Assembly: GCA_911728455.2 (NCBI GenBank)
Contig: OU452223.1
Location: forward strand, 372,001-436,000
Source of the DNA: Marthasterias glacialis
Taxonomy: Eukaryota; Echinodermata; Asteroidea; Forcipulatida; Asteriidae
Direction: 5' to 3'
Length of the DNA: 64,000 bases
Shown here: positions 20,807-33,470 of the stretch, piece by piece
Layout of the letters: each line of letters begins with the position of its first letter
How positions within the stretch are numbered: the stretch's first letter is position 1
Made by a program: the position numbers and the translations under genes
Notes under the pieces: generated by a model
What the model saw: the letters and a program-made list of their open reading frames with translations, nothing else
Told to the model about the DNA's origin: nothing
Databases searched by the model: none

Positions 20807-21235
20807 CTACTGTTTTTGGAAAAATAAAAAAAGATGTTACTTTTGATGAGCTATGAGAACATACTTAAAGAAAAAGGCACATTCAGCCCCTCCACCTGGC
20901 TCAAAATGATTTGAACTTGAGTCAATTCGTTCTGATGGAGATTGTTCTAATTCAATTAACGAGACAAATCATAAAGAAGATAAGAAAAGAGAATTAACAT
21001 GAACTTAGTAAAACATTTTATTTCTCAAAGTAAGGCATTCACGGAGAGAGTTTAGGAAAATATGATGAAAACCAATAAAAAAGCCAAGTTGCTGTCAAAT
21101 GGTAAGAGGGAAATGGCGACCCCTCCCCCAATCCCCTGCCTAACCTGATCCAAGCCAGGCCAATTAATGTTTTAAATGTATGAGATTTTAAACCAATTTT
21201 CCCTCAGCCTTATAAAATAAGTGTTTTGAGTGAGG
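20807..21235. other. Unassigned spacer
   Basis: No gene or repeat is recognised. Confidence 0.45.
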
Positions 21236-21907
21236 CAATAGACCAATTGCTCGACCAACGTCACATGACCTGTAGTGGGTATTAAACATAAACAAACACG
21301 AGGTCCTCTATAGGAAAATGCGGTATGGTACATGATAATTGTTGCATTTGTTTATTCAATCAAGGCTTTTCTTTCTCGAAATCTCTGAAAAATATTCCAT
21401 AGTGTGTACCAGATACCTTTGAGTTGATGAATAAAGCCAGTACGGACAGTTCGGGAAGATTTTTAAATTCTACAAGGACCGTACAATATGCTAACGATGT
21501 GGTGGCAGTACTACCTGCACGACGGAACGTTTGGGCCAGACGACCGCGACCACACACTTTTCAACACAACAATTTCACAGTTTTGTGGCTGAAATCATAA
21601 AAAAAACTTCCAAAACTGTGTGATTTCTTTGTCTATTTTCAATTCAGCAAGGCATAACTGAAAATAAACCTCTTTTATGGCAGAATACTTAAGTTTATGA
21701 AACAGTAACATTATTGAAATCAGTGTCACAACACACTACTGCAATAAAATGGCCTAGTAACTGTGTTATTATTACCAAAAGCTGACTGTTTGTGTGACTC
21801 GGTCACAACATGTATTTGTATGTAGTTTGCCATCAGCTCAGATGACATAGTACCCACTACAGGTCACATGATGACATGTAAACATTGGTCGCGCAATCGG
21901 TCTATTG
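21236..21907 (+). mobile_element. MITE family A, copy 3
   Basis: Terminal inverted repeats CAATAGACCAATTGCTCG at 21236 and their inverse GCAATCGGTCTATTG ending at 21907 bound a non-coding interior that aligns with copies 1 and 2. It keeps the 3' part (CAGTAACTGTG-like segment through GACATGTAAACATTGG) missing from copy 2, but lacks about 100 bp of the middle. Flanks show only AGG or, with slightly shorter ends, TGAGGC on both sides, so the duplication length is uncertain. Confidence 0.85.
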
Positions 21908-22044
21908 AGGCTCGCCAAAACCAGACTATTTTTAGTCCCACTCAGTCTCATTGTAATACCTTTAATGTGAATAACAAGTAGACCTACAACAAGACCAGCA
22001 GGAAGTGGCCATAATTGACACTTCACTTTTAACCCTCAGTCTCG

Positions 22045-22458
22045 TGGGTGGTACGCTTTTATTTGCAGCGAAAGCAAGCTTTTTAGCTTAGCGCGCTTAA
22101 ACAAGTTTATTGACCCCGCTGAGCCAGGTTCTCCCAGAGTACTCTGCATCAGGTCGAGGTTGCAATTTAGACCTGCGTATTCGGTTGTGTACTTCTGGCC
22201 CAGATTAATTGCAATTTTCGCATGTTTTTCCTCATATTGCTCATTGGAGGTACGTTAACTGCACCCAAAGGACCTTCAGTAGTACGTGAAGTGTAACACC
22301 AGGTCGCAATACACACAGTGTTTTGAGTGGATAACATTCGCTCTCTGGGCATGCCTGATGTCTCCTAAGGACCTTCAAGAAGAATACAGAAAGTTTTGCG
22401 CATAATAAAGCGTATTCATTTTTTATACGCAAATACGCAAATAAAAGCGTACCACCCA
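22045..22458. repeat. Perfect 22 bp inverted repeat, 392 bp apart inside ends
   Basis: TGGGTGGTACGCTTTTATTTG plus C at 22045-22066 is exactly inverted at 22437-22458. The interior (about 370 bp) has short imperfect internal repeats such as GGACCTTCA at 22271 and 22370. It may be a small transposon whose ends are these repeats, but no target duplication was seen. Confidence 0.6.
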
Positions 22459-23349
22459 TGTAATCGAATGCAAAATGCGCACAATTGCCTGGGCAACACA
22501 CACACTCGTAATCATTCGTATTATCCCCGAGTTTGTATAAAAACACTGGTTTAATGATACCACAGTACACTTCACGTCTGCAGGGTAACTGTAACCAACA
22601 GTCAAAAGGAAAACATGGTGGTTGCACATAATTATTGTTATTTTTATGTTTTCAATTTATGACATTTTTTATAATTTAATTGGCGTTGGAATGAAAAGGA
22701 GTAGTTTTTCCTTTAGCCAAGTTGTTCCATGAGGCTAATGGACTGTTTTCTTCCTAAGGAGTGGGGTGCTCCCCTATTCATGGTCCCTGTGCTTTTATAA
22801 TACATAGCAATTTTTCTAATAAGCTTTTTTCACTTAACAATCAAAACGGCCGCCGCCAAGGGTCCAGGGAGAAATAATAAGGCTTGATTGACAAATCTGA
22901 ACATTTTTGGGGTCTGAAAAGTAAGAAATTAGCAGGTTAAAAATGTTCCCTTGTTAAAAAACTTGATATAATTTGACCCCCTAATTACAGGCTGAAAACA
23001 CAAAATCCAAGATGGCCGCCAAAAATGGCGGCCATTTTGAATTCCCAAAACCATTTCAGACTATCACGTGACTCACCACCATCACTTTTCTGGCAAAAAA
23101 ATCTAAAATAAGTGGAAATTATGTCCAAAAAGTTTTAAAAATCACTAAAAAACAGTAAAATCGTGTGACCCAAGGTCAAACAAATGGTTGCCATGGCAAA
23201 AGCTAAGCCCCTGTATCAATTGTTTTTTGGCAATATGATCCTAGATATAATTTGGGAAAAGTCAGAAAATTTCGCGGTGATCAGACTAAGGGTTTAAAAG
23301 TTACGGGGAAAAGATTGGTAGGGGGGCACAATGTGCCCCCCTGGTCCTC
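22459..23349. other. Spacer leading to the satellite, with two inverted repeats
   Basis: No coding sequence is seen. It includes CAAGATGGCCGCC at 23008-23020 facing GGCGGCCATTTTG at 23027-23039; both resemble YY1-type sites (AAGATGGCGGC). It also has the perfect hairpin GGGGGGCACA-A-TGTGCCCCCC at 23321-23341, 8 bp before the satellite starts. Confidence 0.6.
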
Positions 23350-26300
23350 AATACTATTTAATATTATTTAGTATTATTTAGTATTATTTAATATTATTGA
23401 GTATTATTTAGTATTATTTAATATTAGTTAGTTCTATTTGGTGTTATTTAGTATTATTTAATATTATTTAGTTTTATTTAGTATTACTTAGTATTATTTA
23501 GTACTATTTAATATTAATTAGTATTACTTAGTATTATTTAGTATTACTTAGTATTATTTAGTATTACTTAGTATTATTCAGTATTACTTAGTATTATTTA
23601 GTATTATTTAAAATTACTTAGTATTATTTAGTATTACTTAGTATTATTTAGTATTACTTAGTATTATTTAGTATTATTTAAAATTACTTAGTATTATTTA
23701 GTGTTATTTAGTGTTACTTAGTACAACTTAGTATTACTTAGTATTATTTAGTACTATTTAGTATTAATGAGTATTACTTAGTATTATTTAGTACTATTTA
23801 ATATTATTTAGTATTACTTAGTATTATTTAGTATTACTTAGTATTATTTAGTAGTATTTAGTATTACTGAGTATATTTCTTATTATTTAGTATTATTTTG
23901 TATTATTTAATATTATTTAATATAATTTGGTATTATTTAGTATTATTTAGTATTACTTAGGATTATTTAGTATTATTTATTAATTAATATTATTTAATAT
24001 TATTTAGTATTACTTAATATTCTTTAGTGTTATTTAGTGTTACTTAGTATAACTTAGTATTATTTAGTACTATTTAGTAATAATGAGTATTACTTAGTAT
24101 TATTTAGTACTATTTAATATTATTTAGTATTATTTAGTATTACTTAGTATTATTTAGTATTATTTAAAATTACTTAGTATTATTTAGTATTGTTAAATAA
24201 TATTTAGTATTACTTAGTAATATTTAATATTATTTAGTAATACTTAGTATTATTTGGTATTAAATATTATGATTTAGTACTATTTGATATTATTTAATAT
24301 TATTTAGTAGTATTTAATTTTACTTAGTATTATTTAGTATTATTTAGTATTTTTTATTATTATTTAATATTATTTAATATTATTTAGTATTATTTTGTGG
24401 TACTTAGTATTATTTAGTATTATTTGGTATTACTTAGTATTATTCAGTATTTTTTATATTTTATTGAATATTACCTAGTATTATTAAATGTTACTTAGTA
24501 TTATTTAGTATTACCTAGTATATTTCTTATTATTTAGTGTTATTTAGTATTATTTAATATTATTTAGGAATATTTAGTATTACTTAGTATTATTTAGTAT
24601 TATTTAAAATTACTTAGTATTATTTAGTGTTATTTAGTGTTACTTAGTACAACTTAGTATTACTTAGTATTATTTAGTACTATTTAGTATTAATGAGTAT
24701 TACTTAGTATTATTTAGTACTATTTAATATTATTTAGTATTATTTAGTATTATTTAGAATTACTTAGTATTATTTAGTATTACTTAGTATTATTTAAAAT
24801 TACTTAGTATTATTTAGTATTGTTAAATAATATTTAGTATTACTTAGTAATATTTAATATTATTTAATATTATTTAGTAGTATTTAATTTTACTTAGTAT
24901 TATTTAGAATTATTTAGTATTATTTAGTATTTTTTATTATTATTTAACATTATTTAATATTATTTAGTATTATTTTGTATTACTTAGTATTATTTAGTAT
25001 TATTTGGTATTAGTATTATTCATTATTGTTTAGTATTATTTAATATTACTTAGTATTATTTAAAGTTACTTAGTATTATTTAGTATTACTGAGTATATTT
25101 CTTATTATTTAGTATTATTTAGTATTACTTCGGATTATTTAGTGTTATTTATTAATTAATATTATTTAATATTATTTAGTATTATTTAATATTCTTTAAT
25201 ATTAAGTATTATTTAGTATTATTTAGTAATACTTAATATTATTTGGTATTACTAAAAATTATTTTGTGTTTTTAGTTTTGTGTAGTATTATTTAATATTA
25301 CTTAGTATTATTTAGTATTATTTGATATTATTTGGTATTATTTAGTTTTATTCATTTTTAATAATATTTAATATTATTTAGTACTAATTTATAATTTTGA
25401 TATTATTTAGTATTATTTATTATTTAATAAGATTTAATATTATTTAGTATTATTTAATATTTTAGTACTATTTAGTATATTTAGTATTATTTAGTATTAC
25501 TTAGTCTTCTTTAATTTTATATAGTATTATTTGGTATTATTTAATTCTAGTTAGTATTATTTAGGATTAAGTGTTATTTGGTATTATTCAGTAGTATTTA
25601 ATATTGAGTATAACTTAGTATTACTTAATATTATTTAGTATTATTTAGTTTTATTTAGTATTATTTATTATTTTTTAATATAATTTGGTACTATTTCTTA
25701 TTATATAGTATTATTTAGTAATACTTAGTAATATTTGGTATTATTCAGTATTATTTAGTATTATAATAGCAATATTTAGTAATATTTATTATTATGTAAT
25801 ACTATTTAGTGTTATTTAGTATTACTTAATATTTTTTCTATTGTTTAGTATTACTTAATATTATTGATTATTATTAATTAGTATTACTTAGTACTTCATT
25901 TGATTTAGTATTTTTAGTATTATTTGGTATTTTTGGTTTTATTTGGCATTATTTAGTATAACTTAATATTAACAAATATTATTTAGTGTTATTTAGTATT
26001 ACTTAGTATTATTTAGTATTTTGGTATTATTCAGTATTACTCAATATTATTTAATTTAAATTACTATAATTTATTAACCCTTTAGAGACCATAGCGGCCG
26101 CAAGCGGCTGTAGCTAAAACGCCCATAGCGGCCGCAGACGGCCGCTGTGTTTGACCTCGTCTCATTGACCTGAAAAAGGTCATGATAGGTCACGTGATGA
26201 GTTAACAATTCTCAATGTTTCCCATGGTAACATTCTAACTTCTAAATGTAAAAAATACAGAAATTGCTGTTTAATATCTTCAGGGAAATATTTTTATTGA

Positions 26301-29300
26301 AATGGAAATGTTACAAAATGTCACACGTCTGGGCGTATTAGGATGATTTTGAACAAACTTGTGGTCTCTAAAGGGTTAATTAGTATTATTTGATATTATT
26401 TGGTTTTATTAAGTATTATATAATATTATTTGACATTACTTGGTATTATTTAGTATTATTTGGTATTATTTGGTATTATTTAGTGTTATTTATTAATATT
26501 TAATATTCTTTAGTATTTTTTAGAATTTAATATTTTTTAGTATTATTGGGTATTATTTAAAATTATTTAATATTACTTAGTATAATTTATTTTTATTTAA
26601 TATAATTTACTATTATTTATATTATTTAGTATTATTATAGTATTACCTAGTAAAACTTTGTATTATTTAGTATTATTTAGCATTTAATATTATTTAGTGT
26701 TACTTAGTATTACTTAATATCTTTATATTATTAAGTATCATTTAATATCTTTTAGTATTATTTAGTATTACTTAGCATTATTTAGTTTTATTTAGTATTA
26801 TCTAGTTTAACTTATTATTTAGTGTTATTTAATATTATTTAGTATTATTCAATATTCAGTATTATTTGTTATTTGGTATTATTTGGTAATATTTAGTTTT
26901 ATTTATTATTATTTAGTATTATTTAGTGTAACTTAGTAATACCTAGTACTATTTGGTATTATTCAGCATTATTTTGTAATATTTGGTATTATTTGGTATT
27001 ATTTAGCATTTAATTTTATTTAGTGTTACTTAGTATTACGTAGTAATATTTGGTATTATTTAGTATTATTTAGAATTTGTTGGTATCATTTAAAATTAGT
27101 TAGTATTATTTTGTATTATCAAATATTAATTAATATTTAGTATTTAATATTATTTAGTATATTAAGTTTTATTTAGTATAACATAGTCTTATTTAATATT
27201 ATTCATTATTATTTGGTATTCTTTAATGTTACTTAGTATTACTTAGTATTATTTAGTGTTATTTGGTATTTTTTTAGTATTATCTCAAATTATTTAATAT
27301 TATTTCTTAATATTTGGTATTATTTAGTATTACTTAGTATTATTTAGTATTACTTATTAATTAATATTTTTTAATATACCTTAGTACTGTTTAATATTAT
27401 TTAGTATTATTTAGTATTATTTAGTAAAATTTAGTATTATTTAGTATTGTTTCATAGAATTTGGTATTATTTAGCACTATTTAGTATTACTTAATATTAC
27501 TTAATAATAATTCTTAATAATTAGTATTACTTAGTATTATTTATTATTTAATATAATTTAAAATACCTTAGTATTATTTAGTTTTATTTAATGATACTTA
27601 GTATCATTCAGTATTATTTAGTATTACTTAGTCTTCTTTCATATTAAATAGTAGTATTGTTTAGTATTATTTAAAATTACTTAGTATTACTTGGTATTAT
27701 TTCTTATTATTTAGTATTATTTAGTATTATTTCCTTTTATTTAATATAATTTTATTTTATTTAGTATTATTTAGTATTAAATATTATTTAGTGTTACTTA
27801 GTATTCAAAGTAATATTTGGTATTATTTAGTATTATGTAATATTATTTAGTATTACTTAGTATTATTTAGCATTTAATATTATTCAGTGTTACTTAGTAT
27901 TACTTGGTATTGTTTGGTATTATTCAGTATAATTTAATATTTGGTATTTAGTATTGTTTAATAACATTTAGTATCATTTAGTATTACTTAGCATTAAATA
28001 GTATTTAGTATTATCTAGTTTAACTTTGTATTATTTAAAATTATTTAATATCATTTAGTATTATTAAGTATTATTTAGTATTATAAGGTATTATTTATCA
28101 TTTAATATTATTTATTGTTACTTATTATTTGGTATTATTTAATATTACTTAGTGTTATTTAATATTATTTATAATTATTAAGTATTACTTAGTATTTAAT
28201 TTTATTTAGTATATTTTAGTATTATTTGGTATGTTTTGGTTTTATTTGGTATGATTTACTATTACTTTTTTTATTATTATTTAATATTATTTGGTATTAT
28301 TTAGTCTTATTTAGTATTTGGTATTACATGGTATTATTAAATATTACTTAATAATGTTAAATATTTAATATTCTTTAGTATTATTTAGTATTAATTAATA
28401 TTATTTAGTATTATTTAGTATAAATGTATCATTTAATATTATTTAATATAACTTACTATTGTTTAGTATTATTTGGTATTATTTAGTATTATTTCTTATA
28501 ACTTGGTATTATTTAGTATTGTTTAGTATTAGTAGTATTATTTAATATTATTTATTTAATATTGTTTAGTATTATTTAATATTATCAGTATTATGTAAAA
28601 TTATTAGCTGTTATGTAATATTATTTAGTATTATTTAATATTATTTTTTATTATTTGGTATTATTTAACATTATCTAGTGTTTTTTAGTATTACTTAGTA
28701 TTATTTAGTATTATTTGGTATTATTTAGTATTATTTATTATTATTTGCTATTATTAAATGTTATATAGTGTTATTTAGTATTACCTGGTATTATTTGGCA
28801 TTATTTAATATTATTTATAATCACTTTGTATTACTTAGTTTTATTGAATATCTAGTATTATTTGGTATTATTTGGTATTATTTAGAATTATTTAATATTA
28901 TTTAGTATTATTTGGCATTTGGTATTATTTGGTATTGTTTGGTATTATCTAGTATTATTTAATATTATTTAGTCTTATTTAGTATTATTTGGGATTCTTT
29001 GGGATTCTTTGTATTATTTAATATTTTTATTTTGTTAATTTAGTCTAACTTAGTATTATTTAGTATTATTCGGTATTATTTGGTATTATTCAGTATTATT
29101 TAATATTATTTAATATTATTTGATATTATTTAATATTACTTATTATTATTAAATATCTAGTATTAATTGGTATTATTTGGTATTATTTAGTAGTATTTAA
29201 TATTATTTAGTATCATTTGGTATTCGGTATTATTTGGTATACTTTAGTATTATTTAATATTGATATTATTTGGTATACTTTAGTATTATTTAATATTGAT

Positions 29301-32300
29301 ATTATTTGGTATACTTTAGTATTATTTAATATTGATATTATTTGGTATACTTTAGTATTATTTAATATTGATATAGTTTAGTATACTTAGTATTATTGAA
29401 TATTTAGTATTATTTGGTATTGTTTGGTATTTTTTAGTATTATTTAATAGTATTTAGTATCATTTGGGATTATTTGGTATTGTTTAATATTATCTAGCGT
29501 TATTTAGTATTATTTGGTTTCATTTGGTATTATTTGCTATTATTTAGTATTATTTAATATTTAATATTATTTAATATTCTTTAATATTATTTAGTGGTAT
29601 TTAATAATTTTTTTATATTATTGGGTTTTATGTATAATTATTGAGTATTACTTAGTATTATTTAGTATTACTTAGCATTATTTAGTATTATCTTGTATAA
29701 CTTGGTATTTTTTAGTATTATTTTACATTATTTAGTATTATTTGGTATTTTTTAGTATTATTTTACAATATTTAACGTAATTATTTTTTAATATTATTTT
29801 ACTATTGATATAATTTACTATTGATTAGTATTATTTGGTATTATTTAATATTATTTAGTATTATTTAGTATTATTTGGTATTATTTACTATTACTTAGTA
29901 TTATTTAATATTATTTGGTATTATTTGGTATTATTGTGAATTATTTAATATTTAATAACATTTAATGTTATTTAGTATTATTTTTTATTACTTAGTATTA
30001 TTTAATATTATTTAGTATTATTAAGTGTTATTTGATATTAAATAGTTCTATTTAATATTATTTAGTATTATTTAATATTATTTAGTATTATTTAATATTA
30101 CTTAGTATTATTTAGTATTATTAAGTGTTATTTGGTATTAAATAGTAATATTTATTATTATTTGGTATATTTTAATATTATTTACTATTTTTTAGTATAA
30201 CTTAGTATTACTTAGTATTATTTGGTATTATTTAGTAATGTTTAGTTTTATTTGGTATTATATAGTAATATTTAATATTATTTAACATCATTTAGTATTA
30301 TTTAGTGTTATTTAATATTGTTCAATAAAATTTGGTAATATTTAGTATTATTTGGTATTACTTAATGTTATTTAGTATTATTTTGTATTATTCAGTATTA
30401 TTTTGTATCATTTAGTATTATTTAAACTTATTTTGTATTATTTAGAAATATTTAGTATTACTGAGTATTTTTTAGTATTTTTGGGGATTATTTGGTATAA
30501 TTTAATATTACTTAGTATTGTTAAGTGTTATTTGGTATTTTTTTGTATTATTTAATATTATTTAGTATTATTAAGTATAACTTCGGATTATTTAGAAATG
30601 TTTTTTATTTAATAATATTTAATATAATTTGGTATTTTTTAGTATTATTTAATATTTTTGAAATCATTTAATCTTATTTGGTATTATTTAATATTATTTA
30701 GTATTATTTAGTATCATTAAGTGTTATTTGTTATTATGTAGTATTATTTAATATTATTTAATATACCTTAGTATTATTTAGTTCTATTTGGTATTATTGG
30801 GTATTATTTAGTATTTTTTAGAATTTTTTGGTATCATTTGGTATCATTTAAAATTATTTAGTATTACTTAGTATGATTTAATATTGATTAATGTTATTTA
30901 GTATTATTTATTATATTTAGTTTCATTTAGTATTACTTAGTCTTATTTAATATTATTTAGTATTTTTGGTATTATTTAATAATACTTAGTATTACTTAGT
31001 ATTATTAAGTGTTGTTTGGTATTATATAGTATTATTTAATATTATTTAATATTTAATATCATTTAGTATTTAGTATTATTTAATATTGTTCAATCTAATT
31101 TGTTATTATTCAGTATTACTTAGTATTACTTAGTATTATTTCTTATTATTTAGTATTACTTAGTATTATTTCTTATTATTTAGTATTATTTAATATTATT
31201 AAATATAATTCGGTATAATTTAGTATTAATTAGTATAACTTAGTACTATTTCTTATTATTTAGTATTTAGTGTTATTTAATATTTAATATAATTTGGTAT
31301 TATTTATATTATTTAATGTTGATATTATTTAGTATACTTAGTATTATTGAATATTTAGTATTATTTGGTATTGTTTGGTATTATTTAGTATTATTTAATA
31401 TTATTTAGTATTATTTAGTATTATTTGGGATTAATTGGTATTATTTACCATTATCTAGTGTTATTTAGTATTATTTGGTTTTATTTGGTATTATTTGCTA
31501 TTATTGAGTATTATTTAATATTGAATATAATTTAATAATTTTTAGTATTGGGTATTATTTAAAATTATTTAATATTACTTAGTATTTATTATTATTTAAT
31601 ATAACTTACTATAATTTATATTATTTAGTATTACTGAGTATTATTTAGTATTACTTCGAATTATTTAGTATTATCTAGTATAACTTGGTATTTTTTAGTA
31701 TTATTTTACATTATTTAGTATTAGTTTAGTATTTAGTATTTAGTATTTAGTTTTATTTGGTATTATTTGGGATTATTTAGTATTATTTAATAATATTTAA
31801 TATTATTTAATATTCTTTAGTATTATTTAGTATTATTTAATAGTTTTTAGTATTATTGGGTATTATTTAAAGTTATTTAATATTACTTAGTATTATTTAT
31901 TATTATTTATTATAACTTACTATTATTGATACTATTAAGTATTACTTAGTATTATTTAGTATTACTTCGCATTATTTAGTATTACTTAGTATTATTTATT
32001 ATTATTTATTATAACTTACTATTATTTATATTATTTAGTATTACTTAGTATTATTTAGTATTACTTCGCATTATTTAGTATTACTTAGTATTATTTAGTA
32101 TCATCTAGTATAACTTGGTATTATTTATTATTATTTAATATTATTTAGTATTATTTGGTACTTTTTAGTATTATTTTATATTATTTAATGTAATTTATTT
32201 TTATTTATCATTTAATATTACTTAATATAATTTACTATTGTTTAATATTATTTGGTATTATTTAGTATTATGTATTATAACTTGGTATTATTTAGAATTG

Positions 32301-33470
32301 TTTAATGATATTAGTCTTATTTAATATTGTTTATTTAATATTATTTAGTATTATTTAATATTATTAGTATTATGTAATATTTGGTTTTATTTAATATTAT
32401 TTAGTATTATTTGGTATTATTTTACATTATCTAGTGTTATTTGGTATTACTATTTGGCATTATTTGGTATTATTTATTATTTAATATTATTTGGTATTTG
32501 GTATTATTTAGTATTATTTAGTATTATTCGGTATTATTTGGTAGCATTCAGTATTATTTAATATTATTTAGTATTATTTGGTATTATTTAAGATTATTTA
32601 GTTTTATTTGGTTTTAGTGGTATTATTTGATATTATTTAGTATTATTTAATATTTAATAATATTTAATATTCTTTAATATTTTTTAGTATTATTTAATAT
32701 TATTTAGTATTATTTGGTATTTTTTGGTATTATTTTAGATTATTTAATGTAATTTACATATTTTATATCAGTTGCTTTTATTTAATATTATATAGTGTTA
32801 TTTAGTATTACCTAGTGTTATTTAGTACTATTTGGTATTGATAAGTTTTATTTAATTTTATTTATAATTACTTAGTATTATTTGGTATTGCTTAGTATTA
32901 TTTAGTATTATTTACTATTATTGATAATTATTTAGTATTACTTAGTATTATTGAATATTTAGTATTATTTGGTATTGTTTGGAACTATTTAGTACTATTT
33001 AATTTTATTTCGTATTATTTAATATTATTTAGTGGTATTTGGTATTTTTTAGTATTATTTTACATTATTTAATGTAATTTACATATTTTATATCAGTTGC
33101 TTTTATTTAATATTATATAGTGTTATTTAGTATTACCTTGTGTTATTTAGTACTATTTGGTATTGATAAGTATTATTTAATTTTATTTATAATTACTTAG
33201 TATTATTTGGTATTGTTTGGAACTATTCAGTACTATTTAATTTTATTTTGTATTATTTAGTAATATTTGTGACTATTTGGTATTATTTAATATTATCTAG
33301 TGTTATTTAGTCTAACTTAGTATTATTTTGAACTATTTGGTATTATTTGGTATTATTTAGTAAAATTTAATATGTTTTATTACTTAGTATTATTGAATAT
33401 CTAGTATTAATTGGTATTAATTGGTATTAATTAGTATTATTTAATAATCTTTAGGATTATTTTGTATTAT
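23350..33470 (+). repeat. Decanucleotide satellite, irregular proximal part
   Basis: The monomer is TATTATTTAG, with TATTACTTAG, TATTATTTGG and TATTATTTAA as main variants. Near 23.5-23.9 kb the C variant alternates regularly to give a 20 bp dimer. Local higher-order structure includes a block of about 150 bp at 23,681 repeated at 24,607 (926 bp), four 36 bp units at 29,233-29,376, a 99 bp duplication near 31,965 and 32,064, and a 325 bp one near 32,771 and 33,096. Every frame of both strands is closed by TAG or TAA, so nothing is encoded. One MITE interrupts it at 26,078. Confidence 0.95.
26074..26379. mobile_element. piggyBac-like MITE with TTAA duplications
   Basis: The element is 26078-26375 (298 bp), flanked on both sides by TTAA (26074-26077 and 26376-26379), the target duplication of the piggyBac superfamily. 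The ends are CCCTTTAGAGACCA and its exact inverse TGGTCTCTAAAGGG. Subterminal CATAGCGGCCGC-type repeats follow the left end. The interior is non-coding. It is the only unrelated sequence in more than 40 kb of satellite. The exact ends and duplication suggest a fairly recent insertion into an existing array. Confidence 0.92.

Noticed and set aside
22167-22629. Minus-strand frames up to 128 residues, cysteine-rich
   Set aside because: No domain and no splice context are seen, and they overlap the element bounded by the 22 bp inverted repeat.
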